Positions 8,678 through 17,083 of a DNA stretch of 64,000 nt are shown here, in pieces. Under the pieces are notes generated by a model. The model searched no databases. It was not told where the DNA came from and worked only from the letters and a program-made list of their open reading frames with translations. The stretch spans positions 124,001-188,000 of the forward strand of contig NZ_JANAVJ010000003.1 in NCBI RefSeq assembly GCF_024213375.1, written 5' to 3'. Positions within the stretch are counted from its first letter, which is position 1; every line of letters begins with the position of its first letter. Position numbers and translations under genes: made by a program. Source of the stretch: Paenibacillus sp. MZ04-78.2. Lineage in GTDB: Bacteria > Bacillota > Bacilli > Paenibacillales > NBRC-103111.

Positions 8678-9544
8678 ATGCCGGAACCCCTGAAAGCACA
8701 TCTGAAAAATATCGTTCCAATCTTGATTGGAACGGCGATTTATGCGTTCGGCATTCATTATTTTGTGATCTCCAACGAATTGATGGAAGGCGGAGTGACC
8801 GGGGTTGCCCTGCTGCTCTCTTATATTTTCGGGCTGCCGCCGTCCTTGACGACTTTAGGACTGAACATCCCGCTATTTTACTTGGGATGGCGTATTTTGG
8901 GCAAAGCATCGATGGGGTATACGGTGCTCGGCACCTTGTCCGTATCGTTCTTTCTATGGGTCATGGAGCGGCTCATTCAGGCGGGATGGTTAGTTCCGTT
9001 CCGGACGGAGCACGATTTCTTCCTGGCCACAGCTTATGCCGGGTTTACGCTCGGTCTCGGTCTCGGTATCGTTTTCCGGTACGGCGGAACGACCGGCGGT
9101 TCGGACATCCTGGCAAGGGTCGCCCACAAACTGAAGGGCTGGAGCATTGGGCAAGTGATCTTGATCATGGACGTCGTCGTCATCGGGGCCTCACTCTTCT
9201 TTCTCCCGAAGGAGAAAATCTTATATACCTTTGTCGCCGTGTTCATCGCTTCGAAGTTGATTGATATTCTTATCGAAGGGGCATACGCCGCCAAATCGTT
9301 CATGATCATCACCGATCACGCGGATGAGGTTTCTGCGGCGATTGCGAAGGAATTGGACCGGGGAGCCACCCTGTTCCCCGCGGTCGGAGCCTACTCCAAG
9401 CAACCCAAAAACGTCGTCTACTGCGTCGTAGCCCGGAGCGAAATGAAAAGGCTTAAAGACCTCGTCCGCTCTATCGATCCCCTCGCATTTCTCATTATTA
9501 CGGAGGTTCACGACGTTGTCGGAGAAGGCTTTAAGCCCAATTAA
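8678..9544 (+). CDS. ypjC: YitT/YpjC-family membrane protein with DUF2179 domain
   Basis: A 288-aa inner-membrane protein: about six hydrophobic segments in residues 10–200 followed by a soluble C-terminal DUF2179-type domain (from about 205) typical of YitT-family proteins. Function unknown; a transport role has been suggested for the family. GAGGTGG lies 6 nt before the ATG. It is one of only three plus-strand genes here and converges with ypjB (7 bp between stops); in B. subtilis ypjC sits in the same ypjABCD neighbourhood. Confidence 0.88.
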   Translation: MPEPLKAHLKNIVPILIGTAIYAFGIHYFVISNELMEGGVTGVALLLSYIFGLPPSLTTLGLNIPLFYLGWRILGKASMGYTVLGTLSVSFFLWVMERLIQAGWLVPFRTEHDFFLATAYAGFTLGLGLGIVFRYGGTTGGSDILARVAHKLKGWSIGQVILIMDVVVIGASLFFLPKEKILYTFVAVFIASKLIDILIEGAYAAKSFMIITDHADEVSAAIAKELDRGATLFPAVGAYSKQPKNVVYCVVARSEMKRLKDLVRSIDPLAFLIITEVHDVVGEGFKPN

Positions 9545-9551
9545 ACCATAT

Positions 9552-10436
9552 TTAGCTTCCCGGCTTTTCCGGGTCAGGACGGCGGACCGGAACAAGGCCG
9601 CCGTTTTTCTTGGATAACCGCCACGCGGCAAAGCCGAGCGATGCCAAGATGACGGAACCGAGCGTTATAATCCAAAGAATCGGGTTCTGCTGTTCGGGGT
9701 AAGGCAAATAGGCAGTCGTTTCCCGCTTCAGAAACAGTTTATCCAGCAGGCCGCGAAGCGGAGGAACCGCATTGAGCACGTTGCGGTACAGCTCGCCTTC
9801 CCCTTGTGCCTGAAGCTTAATGAAAGTTGCAAGCGAATCAAGCTTCTCGACGTCGGTAGGACTGCGGCTGATAAGCAAGCTCGGGCGGATCATGCCGATA
9901 TGCTGCTCCAGCAAGGCCGCTCCCTTTCGAACCTCGGCTCGATTTTTATCGGTAGCGGCCTTTTCTAGCAGGTTCACGTCGTCGGAGAGCAGCTTGTCAT
10001 ACTGCAGCCATAATGGCCTATGAGGATGCGTCAGCGCATCCGCTGCGAGGCGAATTTTTGCGGCTGCTAACAGTCCTTCCTCCGGTTTGAAGGTTGTCGC
10101 GTTGAACAACCGTTTCGCATCCGTAACGGCCCTCGTCAGTGCGTTCATTCCTTCAATTGACGTGAGACCTTCAAAGCGTATCTTCGGTATTTGATCGCTT
10201 AGCTGCTGAAGCGTCATTAGACTTCCCGGAACGTCTCCTTGCTTTGCTTTTTGGTACAACTCTTCCGCCGTCCGGCCCAGCAGCTCTGTCTTCTGCACCT
10301 GCTCCGCCGTGGGCTTGGCCGCCGACGTTACTTTTGCGCTCTTCTCCTCCCCGCACCCTGTTGCAATCAGCAATAAGCTGACGGACAGGGCCAGCCAAAT
10401 CCCGAACCTATGCCCTCTTCGATCCTTTCCGGCCAT
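9552..10436 (-). CDS. ypjB: Sporulation protein YpjB, lipoprotein-like
   Basis: 294 aa. The N-terminus has basic residues, a hydrophobic core (IWLALSVSLLLIA) and a lipobox-like IATGC near residue 23, then an extracytoplasmic helical region and a C-terminal transmembrane helix (WIITLGSVILASLGFAAW) with a short charged tail. This fits the YpjB family, produced during sporulation in B. subtilis; its molecular role is unknown. AGGAGGGG is 8 nt before ATG 10436, so the eight extra upstream codons are not used. Confidence 0.85.
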   Translation of the reverse strand: MAGKDRRGHRFGIWLALSVSLLLIATGCGEEKSAKVTSAAKPTAEQVQKTELLGRTAEELYQKAKQGDVPGSLMTLQQLSDQIPKIRFEGLTSIEGMNALTRAVTDAKRLFNATTFKPEEGLLAAAKIRLAADALTHPHRPLWLQYDKLLSDDVNLLEKAATDKNRAEVRKGAALLEQHIGMIRPSLLISRSPTDVEKLDSLATFIKLQAQGEGELYRNVLNAVPPLRGLLDKLFLKRETTAYLPYPEQQNPILWIITLGSVILASLGFAAWRLSKKNGGLVPVRRPDPEKPGS

Positions 10437-10490
10437 TGGGACATCCCCTCCTAAGTACATCCTATGGAGAGAAAGTGCCGATTAGACCGA

Positions 10491-11171
10491 CTATTTGGAC
10501 GAGGTTCTTGCCGGCCGAAGCTCTCTTACGAGCCACAATACAAGAGCTAAAGCGACGCTAAATACGCTCAAAGCCATAGTAAACTTAGCAATTTCAGATA
10601 AGTTGTCCTCCAGCACTTTTGGCAGCCACGGATAAACTCCTTGACTGTAATCCATCGTATCGTTCAACAATACCCAGCATGCGACAAGAACGACGGATAG
10701 CCAGCGGTATCGGTACAAGCGAAAGTACAGCACCGCTTCGGCCGCCATGCCAAGATGGGAGAACACCAGCATCCAATCCTGCCACACAAGAATATCTCCC
10801 TTATAAGCTCCTGCAAAAATGATCGCAACGGCCCAAATCCCATATTTAAACGAAGTCACGACAGCGAACGCTTCAACAAAGCATCTCCAGCCGCTTTTCT
10901 TCGCTGGATTCAAAGTGCTAGCCGGGGAACGATAATGGTCGAGAAGCCAATAGGCTACCGCCCAAGTAAAAAACAAACTGGCGGTCGGACTATCCGGCAC
11001 AAATGGCAAATAAAGCGGCGACATTTCAACTGCCGTATAGACCAACTGATTGCCATACCATATATAGCCATATATCGTCCCGAGCAGGTTAATCCAGAAC
11101 AAACTCCACAGCATGAACCGGCTGCTCAAAAATTCGCGCGAAAACCAGTACGACAAGCTCCTTCCCAACAA
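10491..11171 (-). CDS. ypjA: DUF1405 membrane protein YpjA
   Basis: 226 aa with about six hydrophobic segments; conserved family of unknown function found beside qcrC in Bacillaceae. The start is TTG at 11171, because GGAGGG lies 7 nt upstream and no in-frame ATG fits. It follows the qcr terminator (11229–11261), so it is either transcribed by readthrough or from its own promoter, which I could not identify. Followed 54 bp later by ypjB. Confidence 0.85.
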   Translation of the reverse strand: MLGRSLSYWFSREFLSSRFMLWSLFWINLLGTIYGYIWYGNQLVYTAVEMSPLYLPFVPDSPTASLFFTWAVAYWLLDHYRSPASTLNPAKKSGWRCFVEAFAVVTSFKYGIWAVAIIFAGAYKGDILVWQDWMLVFSHLGMAAEAVLYFRLYRYRWLSVVLVACWVLLNDTMDYSQGVYPWLPKVLEDNLSEIAKFTMALSVFSVALALVLWLVRELRPARTSSK

Positions 11172-11228
11172 AATGGCTCCCTCCAGCTCTTTATGTGTTT
11201 AACCGCCAGCCGTTAGCTTCCACGATCT

Positions 11229-11261
11229 TAAAAAAACCTGACCGCGCTTAACGGTCAGGTT
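11229..11261 (-). terminator. Terminator of the qcrABC operon
   Basis: Perfect 8-bp stem CCTGACCG/CGGTCAGG (11237–11244 with 11252–11259), 7-nt loop, then seven T on the minus strand, 9 bp after the qcrC stop. Confidence 0.9.
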
Positions 11262-11269
11262 CGGTTGGA

Positions 11270-12166
11270 TTATTTGCTTGCTTTTTGCTTGGCGAGCCAA
11301 TCGGCCAGTTTGTCGATGTCAGCTTCCGTCAAGCCTTTTGAGATGTTCGCATCATATTGGGCTGGCATGCTGCCTTGGCCTTTCTTGATGATGCCGAGAA
11401 TCTCATCCTTCGAATGCTTGTCGCCAACTCCGCGAAGCGCCGGAATTTTGGCGGAAGGCATTCCTTTCAGCTCGCCACCGTGACAAGAAAGACACGTGGA
11501 TTTTTGGTAAATCGCTGCCGCAGGATCGTCCGGAGCGACGATTGCCGCAGCTTGTGCAGCCGGTTTCTTGGCTCCGCCACTGCCTTCTCCGCCGGCTTTC
11601 CCCTTGTTGGCGTGCATTTCCTCTTCCCGTTTGATATGCTCGGGAATCACGTTTTTCTCTTTCAGTTCCAGCTGATAGTGATGCCAGGACGTATATGTCA
11701 GATATGTAACCGCAGTCAAGCTCAAGAACATCAGAGCGGAAGCGATTGGACGTTTATAAAAACGTCTTTCTTTTCCCGTATCCAGGAACGGCGCCAGCAT
11801 CAACGCGCCGAATAGGATTCCCGGAACGCCGACCGTACCGAGCACCACAAATTGGTTCGAAGTGTACGGGTATTTCAGCAGCTGATACATAAACAGGAAG
11901 TACCAGTCCGGCATCGGGATGATTTGCGTGTTCGTCGGATCAGCCGGATAACCGAGCGGTGCTGCTTCGGACATAACCAAAGCCAAAAACCCGACCAGAA
12001 CAACAACGCCGACCATCCATTCTTTTAATAGAAAGTTCGGAATAAAAACTTCCGATTTTCCGGGATAAGCGGAAAAATCTTGGGGAATCATCCGTGACGA
12101 CTTGGAACGTACGCGCGAATCCCCGACGTAAACGATTTTTTCATCAGTTTTATGACCGTGAGCCAC
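11270..12166 (-). CDS. qcrC: Menaquinol:cytochrome c reductase, cytochrome b/c subunit
   Basis: 298-aa fusion of the subunit-IV part of cytochrome b with a c-type cytochrome, the Firmicute b6c1 arrangement. Three to four membrane segments are followed by an Ala/Gly/Lys-rich linker (about 185–215) and a haem-c domain facing outside: C225-L-S-C228-H229 binds haem and M267 (GSMPAQ) is the likely sixth ligand. The quinol-site motif is PDWY at 86–89, as expected for a menaquinone enzyme. GTG start after AAGGAGGGTGAATC. Last gene of qcrABC. Confidence 0.96.
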   Translation of the reverse strand: MAHGHKTDEKIVYVGDSRVRSKSSRMIPQDFSAYPGKSEVFIPNFLLKEWMVGVVVLVGFLALVMSEAAPLGYPADPTNTQIIPMPDWYFLFMYQLLKYPYTSNQFVVLGTVGVPGILFGALMLAPFLDTGKERRFYKRPIASALMFLSLTAVTYLTYTSWHHYQLELKEKNVIPEHIKREEEMHANKGKAGGEGSGGAKKPAAQAAAIVAPDDPAAAIYQKSTCLSCHGGELKGMPSAKIPALRGVGDKHSKDEILGIIKKGQGSMPAQYDANISKGLTEADIDKLADWLAKQKASK

Positions 12167-12223
12167 GATTCACCCTCCTTCTCATTTTCTCATGAATACC
12201 GGCTCAGCAGGCCTCACCGGTTC

Positions 12224-12895
12224 TTACAGCGGACCGGAAATCCCTTGCTTGCGGATCATGATGAAGTGTCCGGCGAGCAGGGCAAGCAAAGCTCCCGGCA
12301 GGAAGAATACGTGCAGAGCAAAGAATCTGGTCAGCGTCTGTGCGCCTACGATCTCGCCGCCCTGCAGGAACGTCTTGGCATACGGACCGATCAACGGTGC
12401 CGACTCGACGATCTTCAGTGTAACGCTTGTTGCGAAATAGGCTTTGTTATCCCAAGGCAGCAGGTAACCCGTCAAACCGAGTCCCAACATGACGAAAAAG
12501 ATGAGCATACCTACAACCCAGTTCATCTCGCGGGGCGCCTTGTAAGAACCCGTAAAGAAAACGCGGAGCGTATGTAAGAACATCATCACGATAACTAAGC
12601 TGGCTCCCCAGTGATGCATGCCGCGGACAATAACGCCGAAAGCAACTTTATGCTGCAGGTAATCGACGCTCGCATAGGCATTGATAATATCCGGCACGTA
12701 ATACATGGTAAGGAACATACCAGACAAGATTTGTATAACTGTGATAAAGAATGTTAACCCGCCAAAGCAATAGACGAATGCGGAGAAGTGGTGCGCCGGG
12801 TTTACGTGCTCCGGTACCTCATGGTCCGCTACGTCTCTCCACATCGGCGTGATATCCAGACGTTCATCAATCCAGTTATAAACACTTTTAAACAT
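12224..12895 (-). CDS. qcrB: Menaquinol:cytochrome c reductase, cytochrome b6
   Basis: 223-aa membrane subunit that carries the two b haems. Four hydrophobic helices; paired haem-ligating histidines are visible in the second helix (GMHHWGASLVIVMMFLHTLR) and the fourth (FFALHVFFLPGALLALLAGHF). GWIDERLD-like N-terminal amphipathic region as in b6 proteins. The split b6/subunit-IV organisation with qcrC is the reason for its short length. ATG after GGAGGCG; 19 bp downstream of qcrA. Confidence 0.96.
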   Translation of the reverse strand: MFKSVYNWIDERLDITPMWRDVADHEVPEHVNPAHHFSAFVYCFGGLTFFITVIQILSGMFLTMYYVPDIINAYASVDYLQHKVAFGVIVRGMHHWGASLVIVMMFLHTLRVFFTGSYKAPREMNWVVGMLIFFVMLGLGLTGYLLPWDNKAYFATSVTLKIVESAPLIGPYAKTFLQGGEIVGAQTLTRFFALHVFFLPGALLALLAGHFIMIRKQGISGPL

Positions 12896-12914
12896 CTGAT
12901 GTTACGCCTCCTTA

Positions 12915-13460
12915 TTACACCCGTTTGTTCGGACCGAGCTGACCCAGGTACACAAAGCCCTGTTCGATCTTCACTTCGTATTCGTCGAGCGGCAGCGGTG
13001 CGACGGCCAAGTTTTTGCCGTCCGCCGTATAGTGGGCGCCGTGGCAAGGACAGTAATATTCATCCTTAAATTCCGGACTGCCGTTCCAGTTGACCGTACA
13101 ACCAAGGTGTTTACAGGTCGGATTGAGCGCGAAGACTTTACCGTCCTTCCCTTTGGAAATCCACGCCTCAAGCTCTGGTTCGCTTTCGTACCAGCCGTCC
13201 ACTTGATGTACTTTAAATTTAAAGGATTTCGGCTCGTTCGCTACCTTCGATTCTTCTACAACCTTAACCCATTGCGCCTGAGCTTTAGGCTGAAGAACCG
13301 GATCCACTGCAAACCGAATCATCGGAACCAACATCCCGGCACCCATGAAAGCTCCAGCTCCGCCAAGGGTGTAGTTAAGAAACTGGCGTCTGGACATTTC
13401 ACGACGCGCCACCGGCTTCTCACCGCGATGCTGCGACTCTTGATTCGAGTGATCGTTCAT
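12915..13460 (-). CDS. qcrA: Menaquinol:cytochrome c reductase Rieske iron-sulfur subunit
   Basis: 181 aa. A twin-arginine-like signal anchor (MSRRQFLNY near residue 23, then GGAGAFMGAGML) leads to the Rieske domain. Cluster ligands are C116-x-H118 and C137-x-x-H140, and C121/C139 can form the stabilising disulfide. Passes electrons from menaquinol to the QcrC haem. First gene of qcrABC, with a strong promoter about 75 bp upstream. Confidence 0.96.
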   Translation of the reverse strand: MNDHSNQESQHRGEKPVARREMSRRQFLNYTLGGAGAFMGAGMLVPMIRFAVDPVLQPKAQAQWVKVVEESKVANEPKSFKFKVHQVDGWYESEPELEAWISKGKDGKVFALNPTCKHLGCTVNWNGSPEFKDEYYCPCHGAHYTADGKNLAVAPLPLDEYEVKIEQGFVYLGQLGPNKRV

Positions 13461-13534
13461 TCTCGTTCTACCCCCTTTTGCAACATATATCAGTCGTTCG
13501 ACGTAACTTTACACCATATACTAGGACATAACTA

Positions 13535-13563
13535 ATAATAGCTTACGTCTCTGGGTGCGTCAA
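13535..13563 (-). promoter_or_regulatory. SigA promoter of qcrABC
   Basis: TTGACG (13558–13563), 17-nt spacer, TATTAT (13535–13540) on the minus strand, about 75 bp before qcrA. The gap to ypiF (13564–13700) also holds the imperfect palindrome TTGTGACAATTTCGTTAACA at about 13616–13635, which might bind a redox regulator but fits no consensus I can name. Confidence 0.75.
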
Positions 13564-13700
13564 GAATGCAGTCAGGCCATTCCGGCGTGTAATTCTGGCG
13601 GCTGATAACACTGTTAACGAAATTGTCACAACTGCCGGAACACCCTGAAAACGAGGGCTCTTGCTTAGAATTTGCATAGTTGCCACAGATCATACATGCT

Positions 13701-14153
13701 TCACAATGTTTGCCTTCCGCTCCATAAAGCCATTACCACTTCGGCAGCCCGTCTCTTCGCGTCCGAAGCGGATTGGCGCAGCTCGTCCGGTGTAAATCGA
13801 AGCAAAAGATCCGCTTTTCCTCCCAGTTCATCCGGGTTTAAAACAAGCTCTTCCTCCGATTTGGCCGTCACAATCACCACATACCGGAACCCGGCTTCCT
13901 TTAGCTTGACACAGGTTTCTCCAAGGAACGTTTCTCCCGAGCCCGACGGAACGAAGTGAATGGCCGGGTAAGTAACGGTCCGGCCTTTAAACGGGATCTC
14001 CAATAAATCGAGAGCGTCGCGAAGCCGCTCAAGCTCGCTTGCCGCCTGCCACGGCGTTTCCGTTCCCCGCAGTCCGGTTACCGGCAGCAGGCACGTGTCC
14101 AAGTAAGGACGAAGCTCCTCCCACTGCGTTTCTTGAATGTCGCTGAATTTCAT
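13701..14153 (-). CDS. ypiF: DUF2487 protein YpiF
   Basis: 150-aa soluble protein of unknown function. It begins MKFSDIQETQWEELRPYLDT and matches the YpiF/DUF2487 family that sits immediately before qcrA in B. subtilis. ATG 14153 has AAGGTGA 6 nt upstream; a GTG three codons earlier lies in the SD itself and was rejected. Conservation of position next to qcrA suggests a link with respiration, but this is inference. Confidence 0.85.
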   Translation of the reverse strand: MKFSDIQETQWEELRPYLDTCLLPVTGLRGTETPWQAASELERLRDALDLLEIPFKGRTVTYPAIHFVPSGSGETFLGETCVKLKEAGFRYVVIVTAKSEEELVLNPDELGGKADLLLRFTPDELRQSASDAKRRAAEVVMALWSGRQTL

Positions 14154-14190
14154 ATGTATCACCTTCTTTCCCGCTCTTTACTTTAACATA

Positions 14191-14227
14191 GAAAAAAGAC
14201 ATATGAACGGGCTTCATATGTCTTTTC
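14191..14227 (-). terminator. Terminator after the IDEAL-domain gene
   Basis: Perfect 14-bp stem (14194–14207 with 14213–14226), 5-nt loop, T-rich 3' side on the minus strand. The stem is symmetrical enough to act on both strands. Confidence 0.85.
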
Positions 14228-14268
14228 GCAAAAATGACAAGTTTGTGTTCCGGACTGCCTTGAAATCC

Positions 14269-14460
14269 TCATTTCCCGAGAGAGCGCAGCGCATTGAGTT
14301 CGGTCGTTAGGGCAATGAAGGATTGTTCGTCTCCCTTGGCCAGAGCTTGATCGATCTCTTTATATAGAACCTGCTCTTTGTAGTTACGCAGTGCTTCATC
14401 AAGCAACATTTCAGCAAACAAACTCAGCATTATTTCGTTCGTCACATTCATTTTGCCCAT
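14269..14460 (-). CDS. Small IDEAL-domain protein
   Basis: 63 aa. The C-terminal part, YKEIDQALAKGDEQSFIALT, is a clear IDEAL-type segment (named for the residue string found in B. subtilis YpiB, YozD and others). These domains occur in small cytoplasmic proteins with poorly known roles. In B. subtilis ypiB, which ends in this domain, lies at the same place next to ypiF, so this looks like a shortened counterpart. GGAGG is 9 nt before the ATG; a strong terminator follows. Confidence 0.8.
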   Translation of the reverse strand: MGKMNVTNEIMLSLFAEMLLDEALRNYKEQVLYKEIDQALAKGDEQSFIALTTELNALRSLGK

Positions 14461-14514
14461 GAGAACCTACCTCCAAACCGGGTCATGATTATTTCGGTTC
14501 ATTCCAGCATTCCT

Positions 14515-15027
14515 TTACGTACGTTCCTTCCGATATTCCTCGCCCTTTAAGCAGTAGCTTTCCATTGTCCGTTTCATTCGTGCAAGGTCCGATTCCTTCA
14601 GCTCGCGCACCACTTTAGCCGGAGATCCGAGCGACAGGGTAAACGGGGGAATCGTTTTGTTTTCGGTTACGAGAGAACCCGCTCCTATTAAAGCATATTC
14701 ACCGATCACGGCGCCGTTAAGTACAATCGCCCCCATGCCGATTAATGTGCCTTTGCCTACATGGCACCCGTGAATAATCGCGCCATGTCCGACAGAAACC
14801 TCGTCCTCGATGATCAGCGGCTGGTCCGTATTGACGTGACCGATGCACCCGTCTTGGATATTGCTTCTTTTTCCGATTCGGATCGGGGCCAGGTCGCCGC
14901 GCAGCACCGTATTGTACCAGATCGTTGCGCCCTCGCCGATTTCCACGTCGCCAATGATCCGCACGCCCGGTGCGAGAAAAGCGGTAGGATGAACCGTAGG
15001 GGTAATCCCGTTATAGCTGTGAAGCAT
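14515..15027 (-). CDS. Gamma-carbonic-anhydrase-like hexapeptide-repeat protein
   Basis: 170 aa of left-handed beta-helix repeats ([LIV]-G-x4): VRIIGDVEIGEGATIWYNTV, LIIEDEVSVGHGAIIHGC, VGKGTLIGMGAIV. The metal-ligand positions of gamma carbonic anhydrases are present as GH (in SVGHGAIIHG) and the upstream IGHVNT. It could be an active carbonic anhydrase, a YrdA/PaaY-type homolog, or an inactive relative. The frame is open 27 codons further up, but ATG 15027 with AAAGGAG and the family-like N-terminus HSYNGITPTVHPTAF is the start. Confidence 0.88.
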   Translation of the reverse strand: MLHSYNGITPTVHPTAFLAPGVRIIGDVEIGEGATIWYNTVLRGDLAPIRIGKRSNIQDGCIGHVNTDQPLIIEDEVSVGHGAIIHGCHVGKGTLIGMGAIVLNGAVIGEYALIGAGSLVTENKTIPPFTLSLGSPAKVVRELKESDLARMKRTMESYCLKGEEYRKERT

Positions 15028-15113
15028 TATTATCGCCACTCCTTTGGAGGCCCGAGCATCGCTCTTGAATAGATGCATCAGGCGGATTAAATGGAGTGAT
15101 TGTAGCAAGGGGA

Positions 15114-16241
15114 TTACCGGTTGTCAAATGGCAGCACAATCTTCTCTTCATCCGGCACATAGGTGCCTTCAATAATACTGCTGCCGAGTTTCGTCACCTG
15201 AATGACACGGCCGCATCGATCCTCTTCCCCGATCCGCAGCAGGCCCAGATGCATCATCATTTGGACGATGCGCTGCTCCAGGATAGAATCAGGCGTATCG
15301 TAATAAAAGGGACGGATCAGCGGTACGAGCGCCCGCTTCGCGGAATCGAACGTCACCCAGCCTTTGCATAGACGGTTCAACCATTGAACGATCGATTGCA
15401 GATGAGGGACGGGGCCTTTATAAAGCCTTAACCAGAAACGGTACACCTGAACCGGGTCTTCCTTCCCCCCTTCGTTGACCCGGGCCAGCCCTTGCTCCGT
15501 CAGAGCTAGCACCTGATGATGCTCGGTGACGAGGTCGTTATAGTAGCAATAGTCGTAGATGAAGGAGAAGCGGTTCGGATAGTCGCGGAACATCCGACCG
15601 TAGCCGAATCGCCACGCCGTCTTCCCTACCGGCTCCTCCCGCACGGCCAGCCGATCCAGCACCTGCTGAAGACTCCTTTTGTACATCGCGTTCTCGCTCG
15701 TCAGCATCACTTCCTGATCGCGGAGAAAGAGCAGAAAGTTCGCGATATCGTCCAGGATCAGCTTTTGCTCGTCCCGGTAGACGGGAGGCTCATCGGCAGC
15801 ATCCAACTGCTGCTCGAAACGTTTGGTCAGGGCGGTGACAAAACGTCGCTTCAGATCCGCAGGCACTTGAAACAAATATTTCGTCTGCTGCGAATGGCCG
15901 TTAAACAGCCAGCCTAGCTGTTTGAAGCGGGTAATCGTATCGCGCGGATTCCAAGCCGCATCCGTTTCGTCTTTCTCAAACCGGCTTTGCTGCACCCGGG
16001 CGACCAGCTCCTCCAGACTGAACGTTCCCCGCTGATCGAAAAGCAGCGAGTTAAGAAACCGGATATCCTGGGTGGACAACGCGCCGATCTGATGGTCGAA
16101 AATGTCCCTTCGTCCTACGGTTGACAAAATCGATTGAATCAGCTCGTTCTTCGAATGCCCGTTGCACTCGCAGTTGTATGTACCTGCGATGCGGCTCAAC
16201 TGGTGAATGTCGGCATAGCTTAACATGTCGGCTAAATTCAT
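15114..16241 (-). CDS. Conserved protein of unknown function, winged-helix-like
   Basis: 375 aa, soluble, no signal peptide. The sequence is a chain of short helical segments with winged-helix character, for example DMLSYADIHQLSRIAG at the start, LNSLLFDQRGTFSLEELVAR, and EQRIVQMMMHLGLLRIGEE near the end followed by a strand-rich wing. This resembles the N-terminal accessory region seen before some XPB/Ssl2-type helicases, but there is no helicase motif here. I do not recognise a specific function. GGAGGG lies 8–9 nt before the ATG. Single gene between the hexapeptide protein and the phosphatase. Confidence 0.7.
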   Translation of the reverse strand: MNLADMLSYADIHQLSRIAGTYNCECNGHSKNELIQSILSTVGRRDIFDHQIGALSTQDIRFLNSLLFDQRGTFSLEELVARVQQSRFEKDETDAAWNPRDTITRFKQLGWLFNGHSQQTKYLFQVPADLKRRFVTALTKRFEQQLDAADEPPVYRDEQKLILDDIANFLLFLRDQEVMLTSENAMYKRSLQQVLDRLAVREEPVGKTAWRFGYGRMFRDYPNRFSFIYDYCYYNDLVTEHHQVLALTEQGLARVNEGGKEDPVQVYRFWLRLYKGPVPHLQSIVQWLNRLCKGWVTFDSAKRALVPLIRPFYYDTPDSILEQRIVQMMMHLGLLRIGEEDRCGRVIQVTKLGSSIIEGTYVPDEEKIVLPFDNR

Positions 16242-16346
16242 CCATTCGTCCCTCCAGAACTTCCCTCCAAGGCTTTCTTAGTACCCAGTATGGGAAAATG
16301 TTCTAGATTTAAACGCGGTCGGTTAAAAGTTTATTTCAGTTCCATA

Positions 16347-16400
16347 CAAAAAAGCGGCTTTGCACACACTTCTAAATAGAAATGCGTGCAAAGCCGCTTC
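16347..16400 (-). terminator. Terminator after the histidine phosphatase
   Basis: About 14 paired bases (AAGCGGCTTTGCAC side at 16352–16365 with 16384–16399) around a 20-nt loop, then TTTTTT on the minus strand. The rest of the 185-bp gap (16242–16426) holds nothing else that I can identify. Confidence 0.85.
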
Positions 16401-16426
16401 ATTTCGGCTAAGTATGATATTCTCTC

Positions 16427-17017
16427 TCAAGCCCTCTGCTCAAGCTCCGCAAGATGGACGGTACAGTTCAGCAGTTGGCACTGCCAGCCGTCCGGCGTCC
16501 GCTCCATAATCGTAAGCGACGTATTGCTCAGATGCTCTTCAAGCTTTCTTCCGATAAACTGTGCCAGCACCGGTGCGATGTATCCGCCATGGCTGACGAG
16601 CAAGATCCGTTTGCCCTGATGCTCGCGGTCCACGTCGAAGAGAAAGGACGCCCAGCGCGCCAGCAGCTTCTCATCGCTCTCCACGCCGAGATCCAAGTCT
16701 CTCCACCCCTCGCCCCAGCGGTCAATGCGCTCTTGCAGCGTGGTCCCTTCTAACTCGCCGAACGCCCGCTCCCTCAGCCTGACATCCAATCCAAGAAGCG
16801 GAGCCCCGGTAAGGCGGGATATCGTAAGAGCCGTTTCTTTAGCCCGAAGCAGGTCGCTGGCGATGATGCCGTCCCATGCCTCTCCCGCAAGCCGCTTTGC
16901 CAGCAATTCGGCCTGAACCCGTCCTACTTCAGCCAAGGGCGTGTCCATCTGCCCCTGCATGCGTCCCGCCAAATTCCATTCTGTCGTCCCGTGACGTATA
17001 AACCCAAGCGCTACCAT
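16427..17017 (-). CDS. Histidine phosphatase family protein
   Basis: 196-aa phosphoglycerate-mutase-like phosphatase. The catalytic RHG is at residues 8–10 (FIRHGTTEWN), the second active-site region is RERAFGELEG, and the second catalytic His is in LLVSHGGYI. Likely a broad-specificity or CobC/PhoE-type phosphatase; the sequence alone does not fix the substrate. GGGGAG lies 11 nt before the ATG. Monocistronic by its terminator. Confidence 0.9.
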   Translation of the reverse strand: MVALGFIRHGTTEWNLAGRMQGQMDTPLAEVGRVQAELLAKRLAGEAWDGIIASDLLRAKETALTISRLTGAPLLGLDVRLRERAFGELEGTTLQERIDRWGEGWRDLDLGVESDEKLLARWASFLFDVDREHQGKRILLVSHGGYIAPVLAQFIGRKLEEHLSNTSLTIMERTPDGWQCQLLNCTVHLAELEQRA

Positions 17018-17054
17018 TCGTTTGCCGACTCCCCTTTTCTGCCTGATGCAAAAG

Positions 17055-17080
17055 ACAAAAGCCCCGGAAACGGGGCCTTC
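17055..17080 (-). terminator. Terminator of the sigma/anti-sigma operon
   Basis: GC-rich stem GCCCCG/CGGGGC with a GAAA/TTTC loop (17061–17076), then TTTTG on the minus strand just after the anti-sigma stop. Confidence 0.8.
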
Positions 17081-17083
17081 TCG

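Noticed and set aside
13561-13640. Rex- or Fnr-type operator before qcrA
   Set aside because: TTGTGACAATTTCGTTAACA is only partly palindromic and does not have the spacing of known Rex (TTGTGA-N6-TCACAA) or Fnr sites.
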